This document shows positions 5,802 through 12,926 of a stretch of DNA of 13,954 nucleotides, one piece after another. The notes under the pieces are model-generated. The model was not told the origin of the DNA, ran no database searches, and saw only the letters and a list, made by a program, of their open reading frames with translations. The position numbers and the translations under genes were made by a program. Numbering within the stretch: the stretch's first letter is position 1; each line of letters opens with the position of its first letter. Origin of the DNA: Methanobacteriota archaeon (GTDB lineage: Archaea > Halobacteriota > Methanosarcinia > Methanosarcinales > Methanoperedenaceae); the NCBI GenBank assembly GCA_018899795.1, contig JAHIHJ010000430.1, positions 1 through 13,954 on the forward strand, in the 5' to 3' direction.

Positions 5802-6763
5802 TTCTTATTGGCACCACATAGTATGAAATGAGCGATAAGAGCCTCAAGCTGGATGCGTTCGTTAGCGCCTTCAGCCATCCTGAAATCGACCTCACCAATG
5901 CGGTCAATAAGGTCTACCTTCAGCCTGTCCGGGATGGTCATATCGAGCATTGCCCTATAGATCTGTCCGATAATGTCCTCACCTGAAAGCCCCTGCTCTA
6001 TCAAAAGATAATCCAGTTTGGCTTTCGCCTTCATGAAATCCCCAGAAAGTGCGAGTTTTATCAATTCCACAACTTCCTCAGGCTTCGCCGTAGCAGTGGT
6101 CTTGTAGATGGCGTCCATATTCACGTTCTTATCAAGCATCGCGGCAGCCTGGAGAGCATTGATAGCGCGCCTCATGTCGCCTGCGGCTACGTATCGTATG
6201 GCTTCAAGACCATCGTCAGCAAGGGTCAAACCTTCCTCTTTCGCGATGTATTTCACCCTCTCCTCTACTGCGGCGCTTGAGATGGGTTTGAACCTGTAGA
6301 CAGCGCACCTGGACTGTATGGGTTCGATTATTTTAGAAGAATAATTGCATGATAGAATGAACCGGCATGAGCTTGTGTATTTTTCCATAGTCCTTCGCAG
6401 CGCCGACTGCGCGTCAGAAGTGAGAGCATCAGCCTCATCAAGGAATATTATCTTGAACTCTGCTTCCCCAAGCGGCGCAGTTCTTGCAAAGTTCTTTATC
6501 TTGTGCCTTACCACATCGATGCCTCGCTCGTCGCTTGCGTTGAGTTCAGTGAAGTTGTTCGTCCATGACTCACCGAAGAGTTCGCGGGCGACGCAAAGAG
6601 CAGCGGCGGTTTTTCCCACGCCTGGAGGTCCTGAGAAAAGAAGATGAGGGAGGTTTCGCGACTTGACATAGGATATCAGGCGCTTTATTACTTCCTCCTG
6701 TCCCACTATCGCATCAAGTTTTTTCGGGCGGTATTTCTCTATCCAGATTTCCTCTTTGAGCAT
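5798..6763 (-). CDS. rfcS: Replication factor C small subunit (clamp loader)
   Basis: This AAA+ ATPase loads PCNA onto primed DNA together with the large subunit RfcL, which is not in this window. From the ATG at 6763 it has 321 residues, the usual RfcS length. It opens with the RFC box MLKEEIWIEKYRPKKLDAIVG. Walker A is SGPPGVGKT (44-52), Walker B is IIFLDEAD (105-112), sensor 1 is SCN (138-140), the SRC motif with the arginine finger is at 151-153, and sensor 2 is GDMRRAINALQ (about 201-211). A helical collar domain occupies the last 90 residues. An in-frame ATG at 6784 would add seven residues, but the TATA-like element at 6787-6795 places transcription near 6766, so the message is probably leaderless from 6763. 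The family consensus start agrees. No intein interrupts it. Confidence 0.95.
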   Translation of the reverse strand: MLKEEIWIEKYRPKKLDAIVGQEEVIKRLISYVKSRNLPHLLFSGPPGVGKTAAALCVARELFGESWTNNFTELNASDERGIDVVRHKIKNFARTAPLGEAEFKIIFLDEADALTSDAQSALRRTMEKYTSSCRFILSCNYSSKIIEPIQSRCAVYRFKPISSAAVEERVKYIAKEEGLTLADDGLEAIRYVAAGDMRRAINALQAAAMLDKNVNMDAIYKTTATAKPEEVVELIKLALSGDFMKAKAKLDYLLIEQGLSGEDIIGQIYRAMLDMTIPDRLKVDLIDRIGEVDFRMAEGANERIQLEALIAHFILCGANKK

Positions 6764-6784
6764 GCAAGTCTTAATGAGAGGCAT

Positions 6785-6800
6785 GTATTATTTAAGTTTC
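6785..6800 (-). promoter_or_regulatory. Promoter of rfcS (BRE plus TATA)
   Basis: The minus strand reads GAAACTTAAATAATAC: a BRE-like GAAAC followed by TTAAATAAT. A start about 25 bases downstream coincides with the ATG at 6763. There is no Shine-Dalgarno there, so a leaderless message is expected. The element lies just before the MFS stop codon at 6803. Confidence 0.5.
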
Positions 6801-6802
6801 CC

Positions 6803-8215
6803 TTAACTTCCGGTTTTCATTTTTTCCACCCGCACAAGCGAAGTCATGACCGCAGCAGCGCAGATAATAGCGGATACAAGGAAAGCATAATGGAATCCAG
6901 CGAGGAATGCAGTTTCGTATGTCGCCCCGGCTGCCTGCTGGGAATTGAGGATGCTGTTGAATACCGCTCCTGAAACCGCAGTACCAGTCACCATGCCGAG
7001 TGTGCGCACCATTGCAAGAAGACCTGAAGCTATCCCGAGCCTGTTCGTGGGCACTGAACTCATGATTATCGTGTTATTCGGGGACTGGAACATCCCCATT
7101 CCGATGCCGATCATCGAAAGCAGCAACACGATTTCCCAGAAACCCGAATCCACACCCAGGCTGCTCATAAGGTATAGAGCAAGAACGCAAAGCGCAATAC
7201 CAAGGCTGCCTGGCAGGGGAGATCTTGTTCTATCATATATCCAGCCTGAGAACGGCGATACAAGTGCCATGGCAACAGGCACTGATATCAGCGCCATCCC
7301 TACTTCCTTTGTACTGAAGTCAAGTATCTCGACCATATAGAAAGGCATGAGAAGGATCACTGAGAACATCGGCACAAAACTTAAAAAACTGCTCAAATTG
7401 GAGGCTGAATATAACCTGTTCCTGAACAGTGAAAGGTCAACCATGGGCTGGCTTGCTGAAGCTTCAACCCGTATGAAGAGGAGCAAAAATACCGCGAACG
7501 TGATAAAGAGAGCGATTATTTCGGACGAGAACCAGCCAAGTTCCTGCCCTTCTGTGACCCCCAGCATCAACGAGGTCACGCTAATGAACATGAAGAGTGC
7601 GCCGTAGAAATCGAATTTCTGTCCCTTATGCAGTTCGTCTTTCCTCAAAGTCTTTAAGGCATACGCAGTCCCGAAAATGCCCACAGGGATATTGATGTAA
7701 AATATGCTCTGCCATCCTGCCCAGTCAATAAGGAACCCGCCCAGAACAGGTCCTAACATGGAGCCGACGCTGACTATGGTGCCGATAAGACCCAGTGCCC
7801 TCCCCCTCTCCGTGTGAGGAAAAGCGCTCGTGATGATCGCATGACCATTCGCCATTATCATAGCTGCGCCAACCCCCTGCACCATCCTGAAGGCGATAAG
7901 CTCCATCTCGGAAGTTGAGAAGCTGCACAGGGCTGAGCCGATCGTGAATATGGCAATACCTCCGGCAAAGACCGGTTTTTTGCCGTACATGTCTGAAAGC
8001 CTGCCCAGTGTAAGCAGAAGGGCGGTGATGGTCAGCATGTATGAAAGGATCACCCACACGATCGTGCTTATATCCGTGTTGAAGTATTTTGTGAGCGTGG
8101 GCAAAGCGATATTCACAATACTTCCGTCAAGCGTCGCCATGAACACGCCAACAGACACAACTAACATTGCGCGCCATTTGTATCCCGGGTCGGTTTGTTC
8201 TGGTCTATCTTGCAT
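6803..8215 (-). CDS. MFS drug exporter, DHA2 (14-TM, EmrB/QacA) family
   Basis: This 470-residue proton-coupled major facilitator exporter has about 14 hydrophobic segments. Segment 1 carries the DHA2 motif LDGSIVNIALPTL (29-41) with the membrane-embedded Asp30. Motif A GRLSDMYGKKPVF (71-83) follows segment 2, a motif B-like RMVQGVGAAMI (110-120) holds Arg110, and the antiporter motif C is GSMLGPVLGG (151-160). The second half shows a weaker copy of motif A (SGWIYDRTRSPLPG). The substrate cannot be told from sequence; a range of hydrophobic toxic compounds is usual. The ATG at 8215 has no good ribosome site, and a TATA at 8242-8249 points to an almost leaderless message. No dedicated regulator is adjacent. 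The promoter region abuts the decayed crcB/DUF190 locus. Confidence 0.92.
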   Translation of the reverse strand: MQDRPEQTDPGYKWRAMLVVSVGVFMATLDGSIVNIALPTLTKYFNTDISTIVWVILSYMLTITALLLTLGRLSDMYGKKPVFAGGIAIFTIGSALCSFSTSEMELIAFRMVQGVGAAMIMANGHAIITSAFPHTERGRALGLIGTIVSVGSMLGPVLGGFLIDWAGWQSIFYINIPVGIFGTAYALKTLRKDELHKGQKFDFYGALFMFISVTSLMLGVTEGQELGWFSSEIIALFITFAVFLLLFIRVEASASQPMVDLSLFRNRLYSASNLSSFLSFVPMFSVILLMPFYMVEILDFSTKEVGMALISVPVAMALVSPFSGWIYDRTRSPLPGSLGIALCVLALYLMSSLGVDSGFWEIVLLLSMIGIGMGMFQSPNNTIIMSSVPTNRLGIASGLLAMVRTLGMVTGTAVSGAVFNSILNSQQAAGATYETAFLAGFHYAFLVSAIICAAAVMTSLVRVEKMKTGS

Positions 8216-8241
8216 TCGAATGTCTGGATGGAAGGATTATG

Positions 8242-8249
8242 TTTTATAC
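8242..8249 (-). promoter_or_regulatory. Candidate TATA box of the MFS exporter gene
   Basis: The minus strand reads GTATAAAA. Initiation near 8221 is only about six bases before the ATG at 8215, so a nearly leaderless mRNA is expected. Confidence 0.5.
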
Positions 8250-8267
8250 TTAGCTGTGGCAATTGCA

Positions 8268-8534
8268 TTAGCCAAATATTGGACATAATATCCCGAAAAG
8301 AGAGTTGACCTGTATCTTATCCTCTGAATCCACTACTTCGATCAGGATAGGCAGGTCTGTGGAAAGACGCAATATACTTGCTGAGTGCAACTGGCTCTTT
8401 TTGCCATAACCGTAAATTCCCCTGATGACCGTGGCTCCGCTGAAGCCTTTTTTCTTGAAATAGTGAACGATCTCCTTGTATGCTGCTCTTCCATCAATAA
8501 GATCACTTTCACCGATATAGATCCTTAATAACGC
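8268..8534 (-). pseudogene. DUF190 (COG1993) gene remnant lacking its start and C-terminus
   Basis: Read from the minus strand, 87 codons beginning at about 8531 give a clear DUF190 core: LLRIYIGESDLIDGRAAYKE at the start, FSGATVIRGIYGYGKKSQLH in the middle and LPILIEVVDSEDKIQ near the end. DUF190 proteins are small PII-like proteins usually encoded next to crcB fluoride channel genes. No ATG, GTG or TTG precedes the core in this frame before an upstream TGA. After DKIQ the sequence departs from the family (VNSLFGILCPIFG, then TAA at 8268-8270), so some 25-30 expected C-terminal residues are missing. It is joined directly to a crcB fragment in another frame. I infer an inactive remnant. Confidence 0.8.
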
Positions 8535-8578
8535 ATGACTGCTCCCAGGAATCCACCTGCGCCTATGATCAGGAACAT
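8525..8578 (-). pseudogene. crcB: crcB (fluoride channel) N-terminal remnant, 17 codons
   Basis: From the ATG at 8578 the reading is MFLIIGAGGFLGAVMRY then TAA at 8525-8527. This is the start of CrcB/Fluc, a dimeric fluoride channel of about 120 residues, whose first helix ends in GGxxGAxxRY. The other three helices are absent here. The stop codon is formed at the junction with the DUF190 remnant, whose core begins within the same bases in another frame. The most likely cause is a deletion removing the rest of crcB and the DUF190 start. A TATA-like element at 8626-8633 (minus strand TTATATAC) may be the old promoter. No fluoride riboswitch was recognised in the short leader. Confidence 0.75.
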
Positions 8579-8659
8579 CTTTAATTTTATCAGAGAATCA
8601 TCCTCACGCTTTTGAAGCATTCCAGGTATATAAGTATTAATCCTGATGTCATGACAGCA

Positions 8660-8699
8660 CGAAAATTTATAACAACATAATTCTTCCAAATAATATTTA
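8660..8699 (+). promoter_or_regulatory. Promoter region of thrC (two TATA candidates)
   Basis: Element 1 is CGAAAATTTATAAC (8660-8673), with BRE-like CGAAA and TTTATA; it would start transcription near 8694 and give a 30-base leader. Element 2 is AATATTTA (8692-8699); it would start near 8721 and give a leaderless message. As no Shine-Dalgarno precedes the ATG at 8724, element 2 explains translation better, though element 1 is the stronger match. Confidence 0.45.
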
Positions 8700-8723
8700 T
8701 CAAAAGCCAGCGAATTACTGATC

Positions 8724-9866
8724 ATGGTCTTTGTGACTTACTTCAAATGCTTCCGATGCGCGCGCCGTTATAAACCCCATGAAATAGAAAAACTGCCCAT
8801 TCCCAGGTGCAGTAAATGCGGTTCTTCTCTCGATGCAGAATATGACTATAAATCCATCAAGAAGATAATCCTGCGCGACGATTTCATGCGCGACAAGCCG
8901 GCGCAGTGGAAGTACTGGGCTTTCATGCCAGTAAAAGACCTCTCCAGGATAATCACTATGGGTGAGGGCGGCACACCGCTCCTTGAGAACAGGAGGCTCT
9001 GGAAAAAAGGGAGACTCCTGATAAAATACGAAGCATCGAACCCCACAGGTTCTTTCAAGGACAGGGGCTCATCGCTTGAGATAACAAAGGCTCTTGAGTT
9101 CGGGAAGCGCAGTGTGGCTCTTGCTTCCACTGGCAACATGGGCGCGTCAGTTGCAGCATACGCAGCTTACGCCGGGCTTGAGTGCACAGTGTTCGTGCCT
9201 GATATCGTGGGCAGGGAAAAACTCACGCAGATGAAAGCCTACGGGGCAAAAACGGTACCTGTGGACGGGGACTACGCAGTGGCAATGAAGAGAGCCGAGG
9301 ATTATGTTGTTTCAAACCCGGATTCGTTCCTGACGGGCGATTATCCATGGCGCAGCGAGGGAACAAAGACCGTTGGTTTTGAGATAGCAGACCAGCTGTA
9401 CTGGCACGTTCCCGATCACGTGGTCGTGCCTGTGGGCAATGGCACGCTCATCTGGAGTATCTTCGAGGCGTTCAGGGAACTTGCGCTTGTTGGGATCACG
9501 GACAGGATGCCTCACATTACAGGGGTGCAGGTCGAGAACTGCGATCCCGTGGTGCATGCCTGGGATAACGAGCTTGGTGAGATAATCCCGGTAAAAGACC
9601 CGCAGACCGTGGCTACGGCTATCGCATGCGGCGACCCGATAGACGGCATCGCGGCGCTTAAGGCAATACGGGACTCAGGCGGCGAAGCCGTGCGGGTGAG
9701 CGATGCAGAGGCTCTGTCGGCGAGGGATATCCTTGCAGCGAACGGTATTTTCGTGGAGCCAAGCGGCGCCGTGGCTTATGCCGGGATATTGAAAAGGAAG
9801 CCTGAAGGGACAGTGGTGGCTGTGGCGACAGGACACGGGTTGAAGGATATGTATGGGCTGGGATAA
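8724..9866 (+). CDS. thrC: Threonine synthase (PLP-dependent)
   Basis: This 380-residue fold-type II PLP enzyme converts O-phosphohomoserine to L-threonine, the step after ThrB (2917-3810). A small N-terminal zinc ribbon uses Cys9, Cys12, Cys29 and Cys32. The catalytic domain holds MGEGGTPLL (79-87), the PLP lysine in NPTGSFKDRG (106-115, Lys112), the phosphate-binding STGNMG (135-140), the glycine loop VGNGT (237-241) and the C-terminal ATGHGLKD (368-375). The length is normal for the archaeal short form. A related cystathionine beta-synthase or diaminopropionate-type enzyme is less likely given the zinc ribbon and the C-terminal motif. The ATG at 8724 lacks a ribosome site, and the message may be leaderless. 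The gene is divergent from the crcB remnant and convergent with the glycosyltransferase operon, with 22 bases between the ends. Confidence 0.94.
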   Translation: MVFVTYFKCFRCARRYKPHEIEKLPIPRCSKCGSSLDAEYDYKSIKKIILRDDFMRDKPAQWKYWAFMPVKDLSRIITMGEGGTPLLENRRLWKKGRLLIKYEASNPTGSFKDRGSSLEITKALEFGKRSVALASTGNMGASVAAYAAYAGLECTVFVPDIVGREKLTQMKAYGAKTVPVDGDYAVAMKRAEDYVVSNPDSFLTGDYPWRSEGTKTVGFEIADQLYWHVPDHVVVPVGNGTLIWSIFEAFRELALVGITDRMPHITGVQVENCDPVVHAWDNELGEIIPVKDPQTVATAIACGDPIDGIAALKAIRDSGGEAVRVSDAEALSARDILAANGIFVEPSGAVAYAGILKRKPEGTVVAVATGHGLKDMYGLG

Positions 9867-9888
9867 TCCTCTGCAAATAATACCGTTC

Positions 9889-10587
9889 TCACTTATATTT
9901 CCGTTTCGAATATGAAAATTTCGAAGTCTCCCCTCCGCAGGCGACTATGTAGAACCATTCGTACAGGGATTTTAGGGTCCCGAACTGCTGGTACCTTCGC
10001 ATCGAGAACCCGACCTTCATGCGGCTGTCGAATTTTACTTTGCCCAGTTTTTTCATCCGCAGCGCTATCTCAACATCATCCCCTGCATCGATTGTCCGGT
10101 ACATGCCACCCTTGATGAAAGCTTCCTTATCAAACGCAGTATTGCACCCGAGAGTATAATAAAAAGTCCCTGTGTAGTAACCCACGCAGGATAATGTATT
10201 CGCAGCAAAGAGGGACAGCCTGTTCTTTATCCCGTCCTCGATGGGATATATCGTACCGTAAAGCTGCACGATGTCCTTTTTCTCGAAATCCTTCTTTATT
10301 ACCTCAAGCCAGTCAGGAGGGATCATGCAGTCAGCGTCCGTGGTAGCAACGATATCGCCTTTTGCCTTCATCACCCCGTCGTTCCTCGCTCCTCCCACTT
10401 TCTTGCTTGCCTGGATGAAAACCTCATCCGCATATTCTTTTGCCAGCTCCCGCGTTCGGTCGCTGGAATTCCCGTCCACGACTATGATCTCATATTCGTC
10501 CCTGGGCAGCGTCTGGCTGCACAGCGACTTGAGGCAGGCTGTAATACTCTTCTCTTCATTAAATGTTGGAACTATTACAGATATCAT
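9889..10587 (-). CDS. Glycosyltransferase family 2 protein
   Basis: This 232-residue GT-A fold transferase has an inverting GT2 pattern. The nucleotide-binding start is ISVIVPTFNEEKSI (2-15), the first aspartate is in IIVVDGNSSD (34-43, Asp38), GGARNDGVMKAKGDIV (65-80) follows, and the metal-binding DxD is TDADC (83-87). The acceptor-side DDVEIALRMKKLGKV stretch lies around 168-182, with the family's usual E(D)D-type acidic run. It has no membrane segment and ends in a basic tail (SKRKYK), so it probably acts on the cytoplasmic face, on a lipid-linked or protein acceptor. Sugar donor and acceptor cannot be told from sequence. Its ATG overlaps the stop of the preceding GT4 gene by four bases (ATGA at 10584-10587); it is the last gene of a three-gene operon. 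Confidence 0.9.
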   Translation of the reverse strand: MISVIVPTFNEEKSITACLKSLCSQTLPRDEYEIIVVDGNSSDRTRELAKEYADEVFIQASKKVGGARNDGVMKAKGDIVATTDADCMIPPDWLEVIKKDFEKKDIVQLYGTIYPIEDGIKNRLSLFAANTLSCVGYYTGTFYYTLGCNTAFDKEAFIKGGMYRTIDAGDDVEIALRMKKLGKVKFDSRMKVGFSMRRYQQFGTLKSLYEWFYIVACGGETSKFSYSKRKYK

Positions 10588-11561
10588 TTTTCTATTAATC
10601 TCCTGTAAAGATCATAATGCATGCTGGCAACGCGCCTGATATCATACTTTTCGGTAAAGGTACGTGCCCCAGAAGACATCTGTCTTAATGATCCGTCATC
10701 TGATAAGAGGCTCAGTGCTTCTTCTTTAGTATTAAAGAACTGCACACCATTTCCAAAAATTTCCCTGAATTCAGGTATTCCCCTGGCAACTACTGGCAGT
10801 CCGCAAGATAGCGCTTCCAGGATAACCAATATGAAATTCTCAGCATAAGACGGCATGAAAAACACATCTGCACCGCTGTATGCTTCTATAATATCAGGTA
10901 TAAATCCAGTAAATGTGACATTCTCACCACAATTTCTTTTTATGAATTTAATATTGAGATAATCCTTTGAGAACATCCCATACGGGAACCCACCAACCCA
11001 TACCCAGTGGATATGGGGATTCATTTTTGAAAGTTCGATAAAATCGTATATCCCTTTGCGCGGGGTTTGCTGGGCTACAGTTAGCACCACTTTTCTATCA
11101 TTACTAATATTGAATCTGTCCCTGAAACTCTGTCGTTTTTTCTCATCTTTTTTGAAAAATTCCCGATCAACTCCGTTTGGTATCAATGTAGTGGATATAT
11201 CAGGTACCATATTCTCGATCTCTTCCTTACACTGGTCTGTCAGAGCGATAATATGATCGAACTTCCTGTGAGCGTAAGGATAATAATAATTGATGTATTT
11301 GCTAAATGCCAGATTGCCTTCATTGAGGCGGGGTGTGGAATGAGCGGTCAGTACCTTAATGCCGCGGGAATACTTCCTGTTAAGAAGTGAGAGTGGACCA
11401 AAAGAGTGGTAATGGACAAGATCAAAGTCAGAACTCCTGGAGTTCCAGGAAATTTCCATTCCATGAATTCTGGAAAGTTCCCTGAAGATCGTCTTTGCCG
11501 CAGTGGAAGATCCAATATATTTTAAGAAAAACATGTCTTCGACAAAAATATTGATCTTCAT
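10584..11561 (-). CDS. Glycosyltransferase family 4 protein
   Basis: This 325-residue GT-B fold, retaining-type transferase starts at the ATG at 11561, chosen because it overlaps the stop of the preceding gene as ATGA (11558-11561) and opens with MKINIFVEDM. A longer frame from 11597 would run into that gene. The N-terminal acceptor domain includes LVHYHSFGPLSLL (48-60) and LTAHSTPRLNEG (71-82). The linker has IPNGVDREFF (127-136), and the donor domain begins at VVLTVAQQTPRKGI (158-171). The donor-binding E-x7-E is at Glu241 and Glu249, in ENFILVILEALSCGLPVVA, where the usual EGFG is ENFI. It has no clear membrane helix. Its base composition is more AT-rich than the flanking housekeeping genes. 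It probably extends a surface or protein-linked glycan together with its two operon partners. Confidence 0.9.
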   Translation of the reverse strand: MKINIFVEDMFFLKYIGSSTAAKTIFRELSRIHGMEISWNSRSSDFDLVHYHSFGPLSLLNRKYSRGIKVLTAHSTPRLNEGNLAFSKYINYYYPYAHRKFDHIIALTDQCKEEIENMVPDISTTLIPNGVDREFFKKDEKKRQSFRDRFNISNDRKVVLTVAQQTPRKGIYDFIELSKMNPHIHWVWVGGFPYGMFSKDYLNIKFIKRNCGENVTFTGFIPDIIEAYSGADVFFMPSYAENFILVILEALSCGLPVVARGIPEFREIFGNGVQFFNTKEEALSLLSDDGSLRQMSSGARTFTEKYDIRRVASMHYDLYRRLIEK

Positions 11562-12865
11562 AGTTTCTCCACAAAATTCATTACATTCCTGATGCATGCG
11601 TCCATATTCAGGTATTCAAACTCAGCAAATCTCCCCACAAGTCCTATGCCATTTGCAGCGCAGTATTCTTTTACTGTTGCGATGTTTCTCTGATATTCGA
11701 GGTCGTAGATGACATAAGCATACTTTTGTCGCATGACCGAACTATATACCACGTCATCTCTTATTATTATTTTCATCTTTTCAAGAGCACGGACGACATG
11801 GTCTATGATATCTTTGTCCTGCATTGCTGAGGCTTCGTCACCTTCGCGATATGTTATTTCGACAAGTATTGATGAATGCCCCTGCGGCGCCACATGAGGA
11901 CTGTAGTTGGAGGGAAAAGAGATGCGGTTGAATAGTCCGAGCTCTTTCTCAGGGATGTACATCCATGAAATATCGGGGACTTTTCCTTTTATCCCGATGA
12001 AGATGCAGGCGATGGAGTTATATTTTAATTCGCTGCACGCTTTCCTGACCGGTTCCGGGACGCCGTCCAGGCAATGCAAAAGCTCCTGCGCGGGTATGGT
12101 GGATATCAGGCGCCCGGCTGTTATTTCACGGCTGCCGTCGCTGATGATGAATTTCCCGTCTTCGTTCCTGACAGACGATACATGGAATCCGCTCAGGATA
12201 TTTTCTTCGATGGGCTTTGCTATTCCCCTGACCATGGCTTCGATCCCGCCCTTTAAGGGATAACTGAAAACTGACTGGTGGGTATAGCCCTCTGTTTCGA
12301 TCCCGACTGCGGATCTTATGATATCCTCAACAGGAGGTCGCGGTATTCTGCCATCTACCCAGTGCATGGACATGCGCTCTGTGGGATATTTCCATATCTT
12401 CTCGTTGTATGGTATCATGTACAGGTCTGCGATGCCTTTTCCGAACGTGTAATGTATCCATTCACGGAAATTTGAAGGGGGCGAAAGTTCCCCTTTTTCA
12501 ACTGCAATGAGTGTTTTTATGAATTCATTTATGCAGAAATACAGGTCATCCTTCGGAAGGTCGTGTAACCCGTTCTCGAATGGATATTTGACAAAAAAAC
12601 CTTTGTAAAATATCTTTGTGTTGCGTTTGTTCTGCTGGCTGTTCCTGCCCAGCACATCCCGCATAAAAGTAAGGACTTGTGCATCGCGGCTGAAGATGAT
12701 ATGAGAGCCTCCGATGTCAAAAGTGAAACCCGAATCCGTCATGGAGCGGCAAAGTCCCCCATATTCCTTTTCCCGTTCAAGAACGGTAACTTCGTCTCCT
12801 TTCTCCTGAAGCAGCCGGGCAAGAGTGATACCCGTCAGCCCGCCGCCCAGTATCGCCGTTTTCAC
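11558..12865 (-). CDS. FAD-dependent oxidoreductase, UDP-galactopyranose-mutase / protoporphyrinogen-oxidase-like
   Basis: This 435-residue flavoenzyme begins with a dinucleotide-binding fold, AILGGGLTGITLARLL (4-19, GxGxxG), and Glu30 at the end of the second strand (VTVLERE). EYGGLCRS (34-41) and FDIGGSHIIF (49-58) belong to the FAD-binding region. The C-terminal GLVGRFAEFEYLNMDACI (408-425) closes the FAD site and resembles the end of UDP-galactopyranose mutases, as does NEKIWKYPTERM (154-165). With two glycosyltransferase genes downstream, a role in making or modifying a nucleotide sugar is more likely than haem synthesis; the reaction is an inference. The start is a GTG at 12865, with a TATA at 12888-12896 giving a leaderless message. 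It is the first gene of the operon and overlaps the GT4 gene by four bases. Confidence 0.82.
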   Translation of the reverse strand: MKTAILGGGLTGITLARLLQEKGDEVTVLEREKEYGGLCRSMTDSGFTFDIGGSHIIFSRDAQVLTFMRDVLGRNSQQNKRNTKIFYKGFFVKYPFENGLHDLPKDDLYFCINEFIKTLIAVEKGELSPPSNFREWIHYTFGKGIADLYMIPYNEKIWKYPTERMSMHWVDGRIPRPPVEDIIRSAVGIETEGYTHQSVFSYPLKGGIEAMVRGIAKPIEENILSGFHVSSVRNEDGKFIISDGSREITAGRLISTIPAQELLHCLDGVPEPVRKACSELKYNSIACIFIGIKGKVPDISWMYIPEKELGLFNRISFPSNYSPHVAPQGHSSILVEITYREGDEASAMQDKDIIDHVVRALEKMKIIIRDDVVYSSVMRQKYAYVIYDLEYQRNIATVKEYCAANGIGLVGRFAEFEYLNMDACIRNVMNFVEKL

Positions 12866-12887
12866 TTAGTGTAGATTGTTGTAGCGG

Positions 12888-12896
12888 TTAATAAAA
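12888..12896 (-). promoter_or_regulatory. Candidate TATA box of the glycan operon
   Basis: The minus strand reads TTTTATTAA. Initiation about 25 bases downstream falls at 12866-12867, next to the GTG at 12865, so the first gene is probably read from a leaderless message. Confidence 0.45.
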
Positions 12897-12926
12897 GTGA
12901 TGTTATCATTATAAATTCCATCAATT

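Noticed and set aside
6945..7607. Two plus-strand open frames inside the MFS gene
   Set aside because: They are antisense to a gene with complete DHA2 motifs and have no promoter, ribosome site or family resemblance.
8520..8540. Programmed frameshift making a CrcB-DUF190 fusion protein
   Set aside because: About 100 residues of CrcB needed for a channel are missing and the DUF190 C-terminus is also lost, so a frameshift would not yield a working product.
8577..8610. C/D box guide RNA suggested by GGATGATT and CTGA on the minus strand
   Set aside because: The boxes are too close together and there is no second C'/D' pair.
8579..8725. N-terminal extension of the crcB remnant frame up to an ATG at 8725
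   Set aside because: It reads through promoter-like AT-rich DNA and the thrC start; CrcB normally begins at the Met at 8578.
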